A DNA stretch of 64,000 nt from Citromicrobium bathyomarinum (GCA_001306305.2 CP155577.1:1967501-2031500), one strand, 5' to 3'; shown: positions 48,850-60,797, numbered from the stretch's first letter. Translations and numbers: made by a program. The notes: generated by a model not told the origin, from the sequence alone.

Positions 48850-49403
48850 TCGAACGCCGCGCCTACAGCCAGCGCAGCGAACGGAACGGGCGCCAGATCA
48901 ACCGGGACCACTCCCCCTTCCTGCTGGTCTTCGTCCCATGGGCGACGATCATGCTCGCGTCCTATCTCCAAAGCGTACCGATCGCTGTCGGTGGGCCGCT
49001 GCTGCCGCCGATCGGCTTCCTGTTCCTGCTCGCGTGGCGGCTGCTTCGGCCGGGTGTGCTGCCGATCTGGGCGGGGATCATTTTCGGCATGTGGGACGAT
49101 CTGTTCAGTGGCCAGCCATTCGGATCGGGTATCCTGTTCTTCTCGGCGACCATGATGGCGATCGAGATCATCGACATCCGCTTCCCCTGGCGCGGCTTCG
49201 CGCAGGACTGGCTGATCGCGGCGATCATCACCGTCATCTATATCGTCGGGACGATGCTGATCTCCGGCAGCACCCTGGGGCTTCCGCTGTTGGCGGTCGT
49301 GGCCCCGCAGCTGCTGCTATCGCTCATCGCCTACCCGTTCATCGCGTTTATCGTTTCACGCCTAGACAAGCTTCGCCTCATGCGTTTCCGGACCGCCACC
49401 TGA
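48846..49403 (+). CDS. mreD: Rod shape-determining protein MreD
   Basis: 185 residues, about five or six hydrophobic segments. FLLVFVPWATIMLASYLQSV, GFLFLLAWRLLRPGVLPIWA and IIFGMWDDLFSGQPFGSGIL (GxxxDxxxGxxxG signature of MreD). Overlaps mreC by 4 bp and mrdA by TGATG. Integral partner of MreC in the elongasome. Confidence 0.92.
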   Translation: MIERRAYSQRSERNGRQINRDHSPFLLVFVPWATIMLASYLQSVPIAVGGPLLPPIGFLFLLAWRLLRPGVLPIWAGIIFGMWDDLFSGQPFGSGILFFSATMMAIEIIDIRFPWRGFAQDWLIAAIITVIYIVGTMLISGSTLGLPLLAVVAPQLLLSLIAYPFIAFIVSRLDKLRLMRFRTAT

Positions 49404-51478
49404 TGTCCTTCGGCCTTACCAAGCAAGTGCTCAACGAGAGCACGCTGACCAACAGTTTCGACCGGCGCAGCTTCGTGCTTGGCGTAGGCGGCCTGTCGGT
49501 CGGCATCCTGCTGGCCGCGCGGATGGGCTATCTGGCCATCGCGGAGAACGACAAGTACCGCGTCGAGAGCGAGAGCAACCGCGTCAATCTGACGCTGATC
49601 CCGCCGCGCCGGGGCTGGATCCTCGACCGCAACGGCGCACCGCTGGCCTCCAACGAAGCGGACTTCCGCGTCGATATCATCCCCGAGCGCCTTCAGGAGC
49701 CAGAGCGTGAGCTGGCGACCCTTGGCCGGCTGCTGAAGCTGGACGATGCGAAGATGCGCGATCTGCGCGCCAAGCTGGACGAATCCGCCGGCTATGCCCC
49801 GATCGAAGTCGCCAGCGGGCTCGACTACGACGCGTTTGCTGCGGTCAGCATCCGCCTGCCAGAGCTGCCCGGCGTCGTGCCTCAGCGCGGATTCTCCCGC
49901 TATTACCCCACGGGCACCTCGGTCGGCCACCTGATCGGCTATGTCGGCGCGGCGAGCCGCGAGGAGTTCGAGGAAGATCGCAATCCGCTGCTGATCACGC
50001 CGGGTTACAAGATCGGCAAGGACGGGCTCGAAAAGCAGTTTGAGAAGACCCTGCGCGGCAAACCTGGCGCGCGCCGGGTTGAGGTGACCGCATCGGGCCG
50101 GATCGTGCGCGATCTGTCCACCCGGCCCGACGTACAGGGCGACCCGATCCAGCTGAGCATCGACGGTCCCTTGCAGGACTACGCAGCCCGCCGTCTGGGC
50201 CTCGAAAGCGGGTCCGTGGTGGTGATGGACTGCGAGTCCGGCGATCTGCTGTGCATGGCCTCGATGCCCAGTTTCGATCCGAACAGCTTCTCCGACGGTA
50301 TCGGCAGCGTCGAATATGCGATGCTGAGCGAAAACGACCGGGTGCCGCTTCGCAACAAGGTGCTCAAGGGCCTCTATCCGCCAGGCTCGACGGTCAAGCC
50401 GATGCACGCGATGGCCTTCATGCATGAAGGGATCGACCCGAACGAATCGATCATCTGCGGCGGCGGTCGCCGGATCGGCAATCGCTTCTTCAACTGCTGG
50501 AGCAACCATGGCCGGGTCGACATGGCCAAGGGCATCTACCAGTCGTGCGACAGCTATTTCTATCACTTCGCGCAGAAGGTCGGGTTCGACAAGGTTGCCG
50601 CCTATGCGCGCCAGTTCGGCCTCGGGCAGGAATTCGACCTGCCGGTGGCCAGCCAGTTCTACGGCACCGTGCCCGACCCGGCATGGAAGCTGAAGAAGTA
50701 CGACCAGCAATGGCAGCCCTACGACACGGTCAACGCCTCGATCGGCCAGGGCTATTACCTCACCAACCCGCTGCAGCTGGCGGTGATGGCGACGCGTATC
50801 GCGACCGGACGGCATGTCGAGCCGTCCTTGCTCAAAAGCAACCGGACCAAGCCTTTTGCCTCACTCGACTTCAAGCCGGACCAGATCGCCTATATCCGCA
50901 AGGCGATGAGCGACGTGGTCAACGGCCCCGGCACCGCCGGGCGCGCGCGGCTGCCGATCGACGACGTGCTGATCGCGGGCAAGACGGGGACCGCGCAGGT
51001 CGTCTCGCTGAGCGTGTCCAACGGCAAGACCGGCCCCTGGAAGTATCGCGACCACGGGTTGTTCATCTTCTTCGCCCCGTTCGACAACCCGCGCTATGCA
51101 GGCGCGGTGGTGATCGAGCATGGCGGTGGGTCGGGTTCCGCCTACCCCATTGCGCGCGACGTGATGACCTTCCTCTTCGACCCGCAGAAGGGGATGGACG
51201 CACTGCGCGGCTTCGAAGAGCAGTGGGGCGGCACGGCGCAGCAGCGGCTCCAGCGCCGCTACGCCGAATATGCCCGCGCTGCAGGTGAGGCTGTCCCGGC
51301 GAGCCCGCCGCTCGACCGCGAGATACAGGCGAAGGTCGAGGCCGAAGCCCGGCTCGACGCGCAGCGCAGCGAAGCCTTCGCGCGCGACAATCCTCGCCGC
51401 CCCCGCCGGCCCGATGCCGACGTTGCGGCCGATAGCCCGGCCGATGGCGGCGCGCAGTCACAGGGGAACGCACAGTGA
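49403..51478 (+). CDS. mrdA: Penicillin-binding protein 2 (peptidoglycan D,D-transpeptidase)
   Basis: 691 residues. Membrane helix FVLGVGGLSVGILLAARMGY, dimerisation domain (RRGWILDRNGAPLASNEADF, GHLIGYVG, KIGKDGLEKQFE), transpeptidase domain with SxxK in GSTVKPMHAM (Ser about 329), SxN region QSCDSYFYHFAQKVG and KTG in AGKTGTAQV. A C-terminal Arg/Ala-rich tail is charged (DNPRRPRRPDADVAADS). Works with RodA in lateral wall growth. Starts by TGATG on mreD; ends in GTGA on rodA. Confidence 0.96.
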   Translation: MSFGLTKQVLNESTLTNSFDRRSFVLGVGGLSVGILLAARMGYLAIAENDKYRVESESNRVNLTLIPPRRGWILDRNGAPLASNEADFRVDIIPERLQEPERELATLGRLLKLDDAKMRDLRAKLDESAGYAPIEVASGLDYDAFAAVSIRLPELPGVVPQRGFSRYYPTGTSVGHLIGYVGAASREEFEEDRNPLLITPGYKIGKDGLEKQFEKTLRGKPGARRVEVTASGRIVRDLSTRPDVQGDPIQLSIDGPLQDYAARRLGLESGSVVVMDCESGDLLCMASMPSFDPNSFSDGIGSVEYAMLSENDRVPLRNKVLKGLYPPGSTVKPMHAMAFMHEGIDPNESIICGGGRRIGNRFFNCWSNHGRVDMAKGIYQSCDSYFYHFAQKVGFDKVAAYARQFGLGQEFDLPVASQFYGTVPDPAWKLKKYDQQWQPYDTVNASIGQGYYLTNPLQLAVMATRIATGRHVEPSLLKSNRTKPFASLDFKPDQIAYIRKAMSDVVNGPGTAGRARLPIDDVLIAGKTGTAQVVSLSVSNGKTGPWKYRDHGLFIFFAPFDNPRYAGAVVIEHGGGSGSAYPIARDVMTFLFDPQKGMDALRGFEEQWGGTAQQRLQRRYAEYARAAGEAVPASPPLDREIQAKVEAEARLDAQRSEAFARDNPRRPRRPDADVAADSPADGGAQSQGNAQ

Positions 51479-52596
51479 GCTCGATCATCCCCGCCCCCAT
51501 CGCGCGCCAGCCATGGGCGATGCTGACCCCGCTGATCCTGCTCACCTTCTTCGGTGCGGCGGTGCTCTATTCGGCGGCCGGAGGCAATTTCTCGCCCTTT
51601 GCCGACACGCATCTGCTGCGCTTCGCGATAACCATGGTGATGGCTCTCATCATCGCCAGCATGCCGCGCGATTTCGTCAAGCTGATGGCCTATCCGGGCT
51701 ATATCATAGTGCTGTTGCTGCTTGTCGCGGTGGAGGCGGCCGGGTCGCTGGGCGGCGGCAGCCAGCGCTGGCTCGAGGTCGGGCCGATCCGGATCCAGCC
51801 ATCGGAGCTGATGAAGCCCGCGGTCGCCCTCGCCCTCGCCCGGTTCTACGACACGCTGCCGACCGGCATGATCGGTTCGTGGAGGGCGTTGCTGCCCGCA
51901 GGCGTGATCATCGCCCTGCCCGTGCTGCTGGTGCTGATGCAGCCGGACCTCGGCACGGCGCTGGCGATCCTGTTCTCGGGTGCGGTTGTCATGTTCCTCG
52001 CAGGGCTGCCGATGAGCTGGTTCCTGGGCGCGGGCGCGCTTGGCGCGGTGGCGGTGCCTTTGGCTTACAGCTTCGCGCTCAAACCTTATCAGCAGCGCCG
52101 CGTGACCACCTTCCTCGATCCCGAAAGCGATCCGCTGGGCAGCGGCTACCACATCACCCAGTCGAAGATTGCGATCGGCTCGGGCGGCTTTTCCGGCAAG
52201 GGCTTCAACGAAGGCTCGCAAAGCCACCTGCAATATCTGCCAGAGCCGCACACCGACTTCGTGTTTGCGACGATGGCGGAGGAATGGGGCTTCCTCGGCG
52301 GGCTGTTCGTGATCGTGTGCTTCGGCCTGATCCTCGCCTGGGGGCTCTCCGTCGCGCGCAATGCCCAGAACCGGTTCGATCGTCTGCTGGCCGCAGGGAT
52401 GGTCGCCACGATGTTCTTCTACATCGCGATCAACCTGATGATGGTGATGGGCATGGCCCCGGTGGTGGGCATTCCCCTTCCCTTCATGAGCCATGGCGGA
52501 TCGTCGATGCTGACCAACATGATGTGCCTTGGCGTGCTGATGATGGTCTATCGCTGGAACACGCAGCGGCACGGTGGCGGCCTGCTTTCGAGCTGA
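51475..52596 (+). CDS. rodA: Rod shape-determining protein RodA (SEDS glycosyltransferase)
   Basis: 373 residues, ten hydrophobic segments. Starts SSIIPAPIARQPWAMLTPLI. SEDS features: GGGSQRWLEVGPIRIQPSEL, LMQPDLGTALAILFSGAVVM, SKIAIGSGGFSGKGFNEGSQ, LPEPHTDFVFATMAEEWGFL, LPFMSHGGSSMLTNMMCLGV. RodA polymerises lipid II into glycan chains with PBP2. GTG start overlaps the mrdA stop. Last gene of the elongasome operon, 130 bp before tRNA-Lys. Confidence 0.96.
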   Translation: MSSIIPAPIARQPWAMLTPLILLTFFGAAVLYSAAGGNFSPFADTHLLRFAITMVMALIIASMPRDFVKLMAYPGYIIVLLLLVAVEAAGSLGGGSQRWLEVGPIRIQPSELMKPAVALALARFYDTLPTGMIGSWRALLPAGVIIALPVLLVLMQPDLGTALAILFSGAVVMFLAGLPMSWFLGAGALGAVAVPLAYSFALKPYQQRRVTTFLDPESDPLGSGYHITQSKIAIGSGGFSGKGFNEGSQSHLQYLPEPHTDFVFATMAEEWGFLGGLFVIVCFGLILAWGLSVARNAQNRFDRLLAAGMVATMFFYIAINLMMVMGMAPVVGIPLPFMSHGGSSMLTNMMCLGVLMMVYRWNTQRHGGGLLSS

Positions 52597-52726
52597 TTGG
52601 GCCGATTGATTGGGTCGATGTGCAATTGGGGGCTTGCACGTTTCGCCACAGGCCCTATGTGACCGCCTCCCGCCGACGAATCGCAAGCGTGATCGACGGC
52701 GCGGCCTTCACCAAGCAGGCCGGTGT

Positions 52727-52802
<76 letters not shown>

Positions 52803-52909
52803 CCTCCCCACCCATTAAATCACATCGATCACGGGCTCTTTTCCGTCGGGTCTGGTGACGATTAACCGCAGCGCGGATGTCAACGGGCTGCGGTTTGCAT
52901 ATTCGCCAT

Positions 52910-53612
52910 CTGCCCAGATTGCGTGCCGGCAGGCCCAGCGCCTTGAACAAGGGAACAGTGGCCATGCGCAGCGTCGCCTCTGCCTGCACCAGGCTGGCCT
53001 CTGCCTCGCGATACGCGATGCGGGGTCCCGCGCCCTGCGGGCGGTCGCCACCTGGCTCAGCGCGGTTTCGGTGTCGTTCATGGCGACCAGAACGGTGCGC
53101 TGACAGGTCAGGTAGCTCTCGTCGGCGGACGCTTTGGCCTAGCCCACCAGCGTCTTGCCACGCCCGAAATCGAGAATCGGAAAACTCACCTGCCCCTGCC
53201 CCACGGCCTGGATGCTGTCGGTCAAAATCAGTCTCGAGAGATTGCCGGTGAGCAGCTCGACAATCCCCGTCAGGCCGACGTCCGGGAACAGACCTGCGGT
53301 CTGTACGCCGATCTTAGCGGTCGCGGCGTACAGCTGTGCTTCGGCCACGGCGATGTCCGGGCGGCGGCGCAGCAGGCTGGCAGGCGTGCCGGGCGCGATG
53401 GTGGGGACCGCAAAGCGATCGACCTCGGGCGCAGTGTCGACCAGCGGGGTAACCTCCTGAACAAGTCCGTCCCAGCAACAGGGCGAGCAAGGCCAGAGTG
53501 ACCTGAGACTGCCCTCTCAATTGCGCGAGTGAGTCGCCCCTCGACATTGATCCGCGCGAACGCGCTATAATTGTCGGTCAGGGCAGTTACTCCGCCCAAG
53601 CCCAACATGCCA
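52910..53612 (-). pseudogene. Decayed NodT/OprM-type outer-membrane efflux protein gene
   Basis: Reading the minus strand across frames gives the end of a TolC/NodT-like channel: SLAQLRGQSQVTLALLALLL, ASLLRRRPDIAVAEAQLYAA, KIGVQTAGLFPDVGLTGIVE, VSFPILDFGRGKT, MNDTETALSQVATARR, EAEASLVQAEATLRMATVPL then FKALGLP. There is a TAG at 53139-53141, at least two frameshifts (near 53030 and 53470), and no N-terminal half. It fills most of the 863-bp space between tRNA-Lys and ribB. It is a dead relic; no neighbouring RND pump genes remain. Confidence 0.82.
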
Positions 53613-53665
53613 ATGTGTCATTCAGGCTTTGGCTGTCACATCATAATGTGATAGCGGCCTTTGCC

Positions 53666-54931
53666 ATGAGCGAATCGACCATTATCCGAGTCCGCGAAGC
53701 CATCGCCTCCGGCAGCATGACCCGCGCCGCCCTAGCCCGTGCGGCAGGGCTCCACGCCAACACCCTGCGCGATTGCGGGGACGACGATTGGAACCCCACC
53801 GCCGAGACGCTGCGCAAGCTCGACGCGTTCCTCGACGCGCAGGATGAGACGCCCGTGCTCGTCGGGATCGAGGAAATCATCGAGGAAGCGCGCAACGGCC
53901 GCATGTTCGTACTGGTCGACGACGAGGATCGCGAGAACGAAGGCGATCTCGTCATCCCCGCGCAGATGGCGACGCCCGATGCGGTCAACTTCATGGCGAC
54001 CCACGGGCGCGGCCTGATCTGCCTGACGCTGCAGCGCCAGCGGGTCGAAGCGCTGGGCCTCGAACTGATGAGCCGCAGCAACGGCAGCCGCCACGAAACC
54101 GCCTTCACCGTCAGCATCGAAGCCCGCGAGGGCGTCACCACCGGGATCAGCGCCGCCGACCGCGCGCGGACCATTGCGGTGGCGATCGACCCGACCCGCG
54201 GTGCGCAGGATATCGTGACCCCGGGCCATGTCTTCCCGCTGATCGCGCGCGACGGCGGCGTGCTGGTGCGCGCGGGGCATACCGAAGCCGCGGTCGACAT
54301 CTCGCGCCTCGCCGGGCTCAACGCCTCGGGCGTGATCTGCGAGATCATGAATGAAGACGGGACGATGGCCCGGCTCGACAATCTGATCGACTTCGCCCGT
54401 CGCCACCGGCTCAAGATCGGGACCATCCGCGATCTGATCGAATACCGCATGAAGCACGACCACCTCGTGGAACGTGCTGGCGAAAGCACCTTCACCAGCG
54501 CGCATGGCGGCGAATGGCGGGCGATCAACTATCGCAGCACGGTGGATGGTAGCGTCTCCGTGGTGCTGCAGAAGGGGCAGGTCCATTCCGACCGCTCCAC
54601 TCTTGTGCGCATGCACCGCATCTCTCTGTTCGACGACGTGCTCGGCCGGTCGGGAGACAAGCGCGACACCCTGCAGCGCGCAATGCGCACGATCGGCGAT
54701 GAAGGCAGCGGGCTGATCGTGTGCCTGATGCCGGGCCAGCCCGACAAGCTGCAGGCGGAAGTCGCCGGCCGGCCTGCGAGCGGGGACCTGCGCGAATATG
54801 GTATCGGTGCGCAAATCCTTGCCGATCTCGGCGTATCCGAAATGACCCTGCTGACCAATTCCCACCGCAATGTGATCGGCCTCGAAGGCTATGGCATCAC
54901 CGTGGTGGGCGAACGCCCTATTCCGGAGTAA
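53666..54931 (+). CDS. ribB: 3,4-dihydroxy-2-butanone 4-phosphate synthase with N-terminal HTH and degenerate GTP cyclohydrolase II domain
   Basis: 421 residues, three parts. Residues about 1-60 form a short HTH-like head ([20 protein letters not shown]). Residues about 70-270 are Rib[47 protein letters not shown] and the substrate loop [16 protein letters not shown]. The last 150 residues have the RibA fold but lack the three zinc Cys ([15 protein letters not shown] where CxxGD..CxC is expected), so GTP cyclohydrolase activity is unlikely. A separate RibA must exist elsewhere. It lies 4 bp before ribH. Confidence 0.92.
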   Translation: MSESTIIRVREAIASGSMTRAALARAAGLHANTLRDCGDDDWNPTAETLRKLDAFLDAQDETPVLVGIEEIIEEARNGRMFVLVDDEDRENEGDLVIPAQMATPDAVNFMATHGRGLICLTLQRQRVEALGLELMSRSNGSRHETAFTVSIEAREGVTTGISAADRARTIAVAIDPTRGAQDIVTPGHVFPLIARDGGVLVRAGHTEAAVDISRLAGLNASGVICEIMNEDGTMARLDNLIDFARRHRLKIGTIRDLIEYRMKHDHLVERAGESTFTSAHGGEWRAINYRSTVDGSVSVVLQKGQVHSDRSTLVRMHRISLFDDVLGRSGDKRDTLQRAMRTIGDEGSGLIVCLMPGQPDKLQAEVAGRPASGDLREYGIGAQILADLGVSEMTLLTNSHRNVIGLEGYGITVVGERPIPE

Positions 54932-54935
54932 TTTG

Positions 54936-55364
54936 ATGGCCCGTTTCCTGATCGTCGAAGCGCGTTTCTACGCCGAGCTGAACGATAAGCTGATCGAAGG
55001 CGCGCGTGCCGCGCTGGAAGACGCCGGACACCAGGCCGACGTGCTGACCGTTCCCGGCGCGCTCGAAATCCCCGGCGCCATCGCGCTCGCGGCGGAGAGC
55101 GGCCAGTACGATGGCTTCGTCGCCATCGGCGTGGTCATCCGGGGTGAGACCTATCACTTCGAAATCGTCGCCGGCGAAAGTGCCCGCGCGATCATGGCGC
55201 TGACGATGGACGGGATTGCGATCGGCAACGGGATCATCACGGTCGAGAACGAGATCCAGGCGCAGGTTCGCGCGGATCCGGCGCAGAAGAACAAGGGCGG
55301 CGAAGCGGCGAAGGCTGCCATCGCGCTGCTCGATATCGCAGGCAGGTTCGCCGACCGAAGCTAA
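54936..55364 (+). CDS. ribH: 6,7-dimethyl-8-ribityllumazine synthase
   Basis: 142 residues. Joins the RibB product with ribityl-aminouracil. Family residues: [57 protein letters not shown] (catalytic His), and [15 protein letters not shown]. Start ATG at 54936 just after ribB with GGAG upstream. With ribB it forms the last two shared steps of riboflavin synthesis. Confidence 0.94.
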   Translation: MARFLIVEARFYAELNDKLIEGARAALEDAGHQADVLTVPGALEIPGAIALAAESGQYDGFVAIGVVIRGETYHFEIVAGESARAIMALTMDGIAIGNGIITVENEIQAQVRADPAQKNKGGEAAKAAIALLDIAGRFADRS

Positions 55365-55413
55365 CCTTCCCTAATTGCGGGGCGTGGCTGGCGCCTCACG
55401 AATTGGTGCGGTC

Positions 55414-55740
55414 ATGAACGGACCGCTCGAATGGATCGCCGCGATCGGCACGATGATCGCCGCAGGACTGATTGCCGCCGACCTCGGTCGCAAGGCGACC
55501 GGTTGGGGCTTCGTCCTGTTCTGCGCGGTTGCGGTGACGTGGGTTGCCTCAGGCCTGATCGAGAATGCCATCCCCATCGCGGCGATGAACGCGATCTTGC
55601 TGCTGATCAACGCATGGGGCGTGTGGCAGTACCTGCTCAGCCCCAAGAGCCGGAAGAAGATCGAGAAGCTCGAACGGCTCGAGCAAGAGGCCGAAGAGGA
55701 AGTGGAGGCGGAGGAGAGCCACGCACCCTCCTCCGCCTGA
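55414..55740 (+). CDS. Small membrane protein with acidic coiled-coil tail
   Basis: 108 residues. Three hydrophobic segments at about 5-24, 33-51 and 56-78, then a charged tail with KSRKKIEKLERLEQEAEEEV (about 85-104). No family recognised. ATG at 55414 is chosen; a GTG-like start slightly upstream is possible. It is convergent with the M13 peptidase gene, 6 bp beyond its stop. Confidence 0.7.
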   Translation: MNGPLEWIAAIGTMIAAGLIAADLGRKATGWGFVLFCAVAVTWVASGLIENAIPIAAMNAILLLINAWGVWQYLLSPKSRKKIEKLERLEQEAEEEVEAEESHAPSSA

Positions 55741-55746
55741 TCGCTG

Positions 55747-57831
55747 TTACCAGACCTTCACGCGCTTTTCGGGCGGCAGGTACAGCTTGTCGCCTTCCTT
55801 CACGTCGAATGCCTTGTACCAGGCATCCATGTTGCGCACGGTCAGCGCACGGTACTGGCCCGGCGCGTGCCCGTCGGTCGCGATCCGCTGGCGCAGCGCG
55901 GCTTCGCGCATCTTGGTCGCCCAGGTCTGCGCATAGGCGATGAAGAAGCGCTGATCGCCGGTGAACCCGTCGATCACGGGCGCTTCCTTGCCGCCGAGCG
56001 AGGCGTGATAGGCATCATAGGCCGCCTGAAGCCCCGCGATGTCGGCGATGTTCTCGCCCAGCGTCAGTTCGCCCTTCACGTTGAGGCCGGGGAACGGTTC
56101 GTACGTATCGTACTGGTCGGCCAGAGCCTTGCCTGCTTCCTCGAACTTCTTGCGGTCGGCATCGGTCCACCAGTCGCGCATCGCGCCGGTCGAGTCGAAC
56201 GCGGCGCCATTATTGTCGAAGCTGTGGCTGATCTCGTGGCCAATGACCGCACCGATCGCGCCGTAGTTATAGGCCGGGTCCGCCTTGGGATCGAAGAACG
56301 GCGGCTGCAGGATCGCGGCGGGGAAGTTCAGCGCGTTCTGGACCGGCAGGTTCACCGCGTTGACCAGCTGCGCGTTCATCCACCACTCACCCTTGTCGAG
56401 CGGCTTGCCCACCTTGGCCAGCTGCTGACGATAACGCAGCTTTTCCGCCGCCTGCACGTCTGCATAGGCATCGCCTTCCTTGATCGTCAGGCTGTCGTAG
56501 TCGGTCCACTCGTCGGGATAGCCGACGCCGACTTCCATGGTTTCGACCTTCTTCTTGGCTTCGGCTTTGGTCTCGGGCGCCATCCAGTCGACCGCTTCGA
56601 TGCGGTTGGCGAAGGCATCCTTGATATTGTCGACCATGCCCTCGATCTCGGCCTTGGCCGAGGCCGGGAAGTATTTCTCGACGTAGAGCTTGCCGAGCGC
56701 ATCCCCCATGTAGGTGTTGACCGCGGCCAGCGCGCGCTTGTCACGCGGGCGCTGCTGCTCGGTGCCCGACAGGGTCTTGCCGTAGAAATCGAAGCTCATC
56801 TGGTCGAGCTTGGTCGGCAACACGGCGGTGTTGGCGTTGATCTGGTGGAACACCAGCCAGTCTTTCCACGCCTCCAGCGGCTCGCTTTCGACCAGTTTGG
56901 AAAGCCCGGTGATCGCGCTCGGGTGGTAGGCGTCGAAGGTCTTGAAACCGTCGAGCTGCGCCGCCTTGAAGAAGGCGTCCCAGTCCATGCCCGGCGCCTT
57001 CGCCTCGAAGTCCTTCTTCGACCACAGCGAGCTGGCGGTGGCCCAGTCGTCGCTATCCTCGCGGCTGACATGCGCCCGGGCGATCTTCATCTCCAGATCG
57101 TAGATCCGCTTCGCCTTGGCATCGGCATCGTCGATATCCGCCGCTTTCAGCAGGTTGGCGATGTAGGTCTGATAGTCGCCGCGCAGCCCCGCCATCTTGG
57201 CGTCGGAGGAGAGGTAATATTCCCGCTCGGGCAGGCCGAGGCCGCCCTGCAGGATGTAGGGGACCACTTCGCCACCCTTGAGTGCCTGCGTCACGAACAC
57301 GCCGAACAGGTTCTCGGTCTCGAAATCGGTCGCGTTGAGCGGGTCAACATCGGCGCGAACCTGGCTGCCGAGCACCTTGGCCAGCTGCTGCTTGTCCGAA
57401 ATGCCCTCGAAGCGGTTCAGGTCCGCCTGGATCGGCTTCATGCCCGCAGCGTCGATCGCTTTGGTGTCGAGGAAGGCCTGGTAGAATTTCTTGACCTTGG
57501 CCGCGTCGGTGCCGGGTTCGGGATCGGAGCTGACGATTTCCTTGATCAGCGCGGCGATGTTCTTTTCGGTCTGCTGGTCGGCGATGAAGAACCCGCCCAC
57601 GCTCGACCGGTCTGCCGGGATTTCCGTCTCATCGTACCACTTGCCGTCGGCATAGCGGAAGAAGTCGTCGCCCGGATTGGCCGAGGTATCCATCCAGTCG
57701 GGCCGGATGCCAAGTTCGGTGCCGGGGGTTGAGGCGACCTGCTCGCTCGCGTCGGGGCTGTTGCAGGCGACAGGGCCAAGCGTGGCGACAGCGGTGCCGA
57801 GCATCAGCGCGGCGATGAGACGTGTTTTCAT
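55747..57831 (-). CDS. M13 family metallopeptidase (neprilysin/PepO-like) lipoprotein
   Basis: 694 residues. Signal peptide MKTRLIAALMLGTAVATLGP followed by VACNSP, a likely lipobox. M13 catalytic parts: NAQLVNAVNLPVQNALNFPA, VIGHEISHSFDNNGAAFDST (HExxH, about 533-537) and LTLGENIADIAGLQAAYDAY (third ligand Glu and ExxxD). C-terminal VRNMDAWYKAFDVKEGDKL is family-typical. Periplasmic peptidase of oligopeptides by family; the exact target is unknown. Confidence 0.92.
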   Translation of the reverse strand: MKTRLIAALMLGTAVATLGPVACNSPDASEQVASTPGTELGIRPDWMDTSANPGDDFFRYADGKWYDETEIPADRSSVGGFFIADQQTEKNIAALIKEIVSSDPEPGTDAAKVKKFYQAFLDTKAIDAAGMKPIQADLNRFEGISDKQQLAKVLGSQVRADVDPLNATDFETENLFGVFVTQALKGGEVVPYILQGGLGLPEREYYLSSDAKMAGLRGDYQTYIANLLKAADIDDADAKAKRIYDLEMKIARAHVSREDSDDWATASSLWSKKDFEAKAPGMDWDAFFKAAQLDGFKTFDAYHPSAITGLSKLVESEPLEAWKDWLVFHQINANTAVLPTKLDQMSFDFYGKTLSGTEQQRPRDKRALAAVNTYMGDALGKLYVEKYFPASAKAEIEGMVDNIKDAFANRIEAVDWMAPETKAEAKKKVETMEVGVGYPDEWTDYDSLTIKEGDAYADVQAAEKLRYRQQLAKVGKPLDKGEWWMNAQLVNAVNLPVQNALNFPAAILQPPFFDPKADPAYNYGAIGAVIGHEISHSFDNNGAAFDSTGAMRDWWTDADRKKFEEAGKALADQYDTYEPFPGLNVKGELTLGENIADIAGLQAAYDAYHASLGGKEAPVIDGFTGDQRFFIAYAQTWATKMREAALRQRIATDGHAPGQYRALTVRNMDAWYKAFDVKEGDKLYLPPEKRVKVW

Positions 57832-57967
57832 AGGGGAATCCTCGCGGCCCGGCAGAGCGTCGGGTCTTCTGCGAGGGCCGATCTAGGCCCCTGATTCGGC
57901 TGCCGCAATCGCGGCTCGTCGAAAGAATGGTGGGTTTGGTCGAAAAACCGCCCCCGCCCTTCCCGGG

Positions 57968-59970
<2,003 letters not shown>

Positions 59971-59992
59971 GCGGAGCCGGCGAGGAGGGGCT

Positions 59993-60448
59993 GTGCCGGA
60001 TCGAAGCGATCATCACCACCAGCCTGCCGCGTCTCACGATGCGGCAGGCTCCCTTAACCCGAACCTGAACCCCGAGACACCGCATCCAGAAACGACCCGC
60101 GCTCACGAAGAGCCGCTGGGTTCGCTGTTCGACGATGCCTATGCGCTCTACGAGGACGGCAAGACCTATCTGGAAGCCGAAGTCGCCTTCCAGAAGTCGC
60201 GGGCGAGCTATGCCTCGCGCGAGACCGGGTCGGGCATCGTTTTCGCGCTGGGCGCGCTGGCCTTCCTGCACCTTGCCCTCATTGGGCTGGTCGTGGGGCT
60301 GATCATCGCGCTTGCGCCGATCATCGGGCCATTCGTCGCGGTCGCTGCGGTGGTCGGCACCCTGCTGGTGCTGATGATCATCGTCGGCTTGGTCGCACGT
60401 TCGCGCTTCAAGCGGGTCAGCCAGGCCTTCAAGGGGGACGGCGCATGA
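59993..60448 (+). CDS. Phage holin family (Phage_holin_3_6-like) membrane protein
   Basis: 151 residues. Charged His-rich N-terminus (PDRSDHHHQP), an amphipathic helix LFDDAYALYEDGKTYLEAEV, two hydrophobic segments (FALGALAFLHLALIGLVVGL and FVAVAAVVGTLLVLMIIVGL) and a basic end. Resembles the putative actinobacterial holin X family (PF07332), generally not a phage holin in proteobacteria. GTG start at 59993 after AGGAGG (short spacing). Coupled to the next gene by ATGA. Confidence 0.78.
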   Translation: MPDRSDHHHQPAASHDAAGSLNPNLNPETPHPETTRAHEEPLGSLFDDAYALYEDGKTYLEAEVAFQKSRASYASRETGSGIVFALGALAFLHLALIGLVVGLIIALAPIIGPFVAVAAVVGTLLVLMIIVGLVARSRFKRVSQAFKGDGA

Positions 60449-60756
60449 AGCCGCACAAGGCCCGGATGGAAGAAGACCGCGCGCTGCGCGATGCGGCGCG
60501 CGCGCTGGTCAAGGATGACATTGATCACCTGAAGGGCGATGTAGAGGAAAAGGGCATCGTCGCCCGGATCGCCAACTCCGCCCTGCTCGGCGCGACCGAC
60601 ATCTTCGAAGAAGGCAAGGAGCTGGCCGAGAAGCACAAACCGGCCTCCTACGGCATCGGCGCCGTGATCGCGGCGGTGATCGGCTGGTGGGCGCTGGGCG
60701 GTGGCCGGTCCGATGAATCGGACGATGAGGACTATGCGTGGGACGAAATCGACTGA
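60445..60756 (+). CDS. Small membrane-anchored protein of the stress cluster
   Basis: 103 residues. A charged helical N-terminal part (MEEDRALRDAARALVKDDID) followed by HLKGDVEEKGIVARIANSAL, a hydrophobic segment YGIGAVIAAVIGWWALGGG and an acidic end SDESDDEDYAWDEID. Coupled to the holin-family gene by ATGA. No family name certain; it resembles DUF3618/DUF883-type helical anchors. Confidence 0.75.
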   Translation: MKPHKARMEEDRALRDAARALVKDDIDHLKGDVEEKGIVARIANSALLGATDIFEEGKELAEKHKPASYGIGAVIAAVIGWWALGGGRSDESDDEDYAWDEID

Positions 60757-60772
60757 CCGCCGGGTTAAACCC

Positions 60773-60797
60773 GGAACTCTCGCGCAGTCCCAGCGCT
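60773..60797 (+). promoter_or_regulatory. Possible second EcfG-type promoter
   Basis: GGAAC (60773-60777), 16 bp, CGCT (60794-60797): one mismatch from the CGTT -10. It lies 38 bp before the last gene of the stress cluster and after GGGTTAAACCC, a small palindrome at 60762-60772. Confidence 0.4.

Noticed and set aside
48734-49402. Upstream extension of the PBP2 frame
   Set aside because: It would overlap mreC and mreD completely; the TGATG overlap at 49401-49405 and the membrane helix fix the start at 49403.
53460-53665. FMN riboswitch upstream of ribB
   Set aside because: The conserved RFN blocks are not visible, and most of the stretch is the remnant of the efflux gene.
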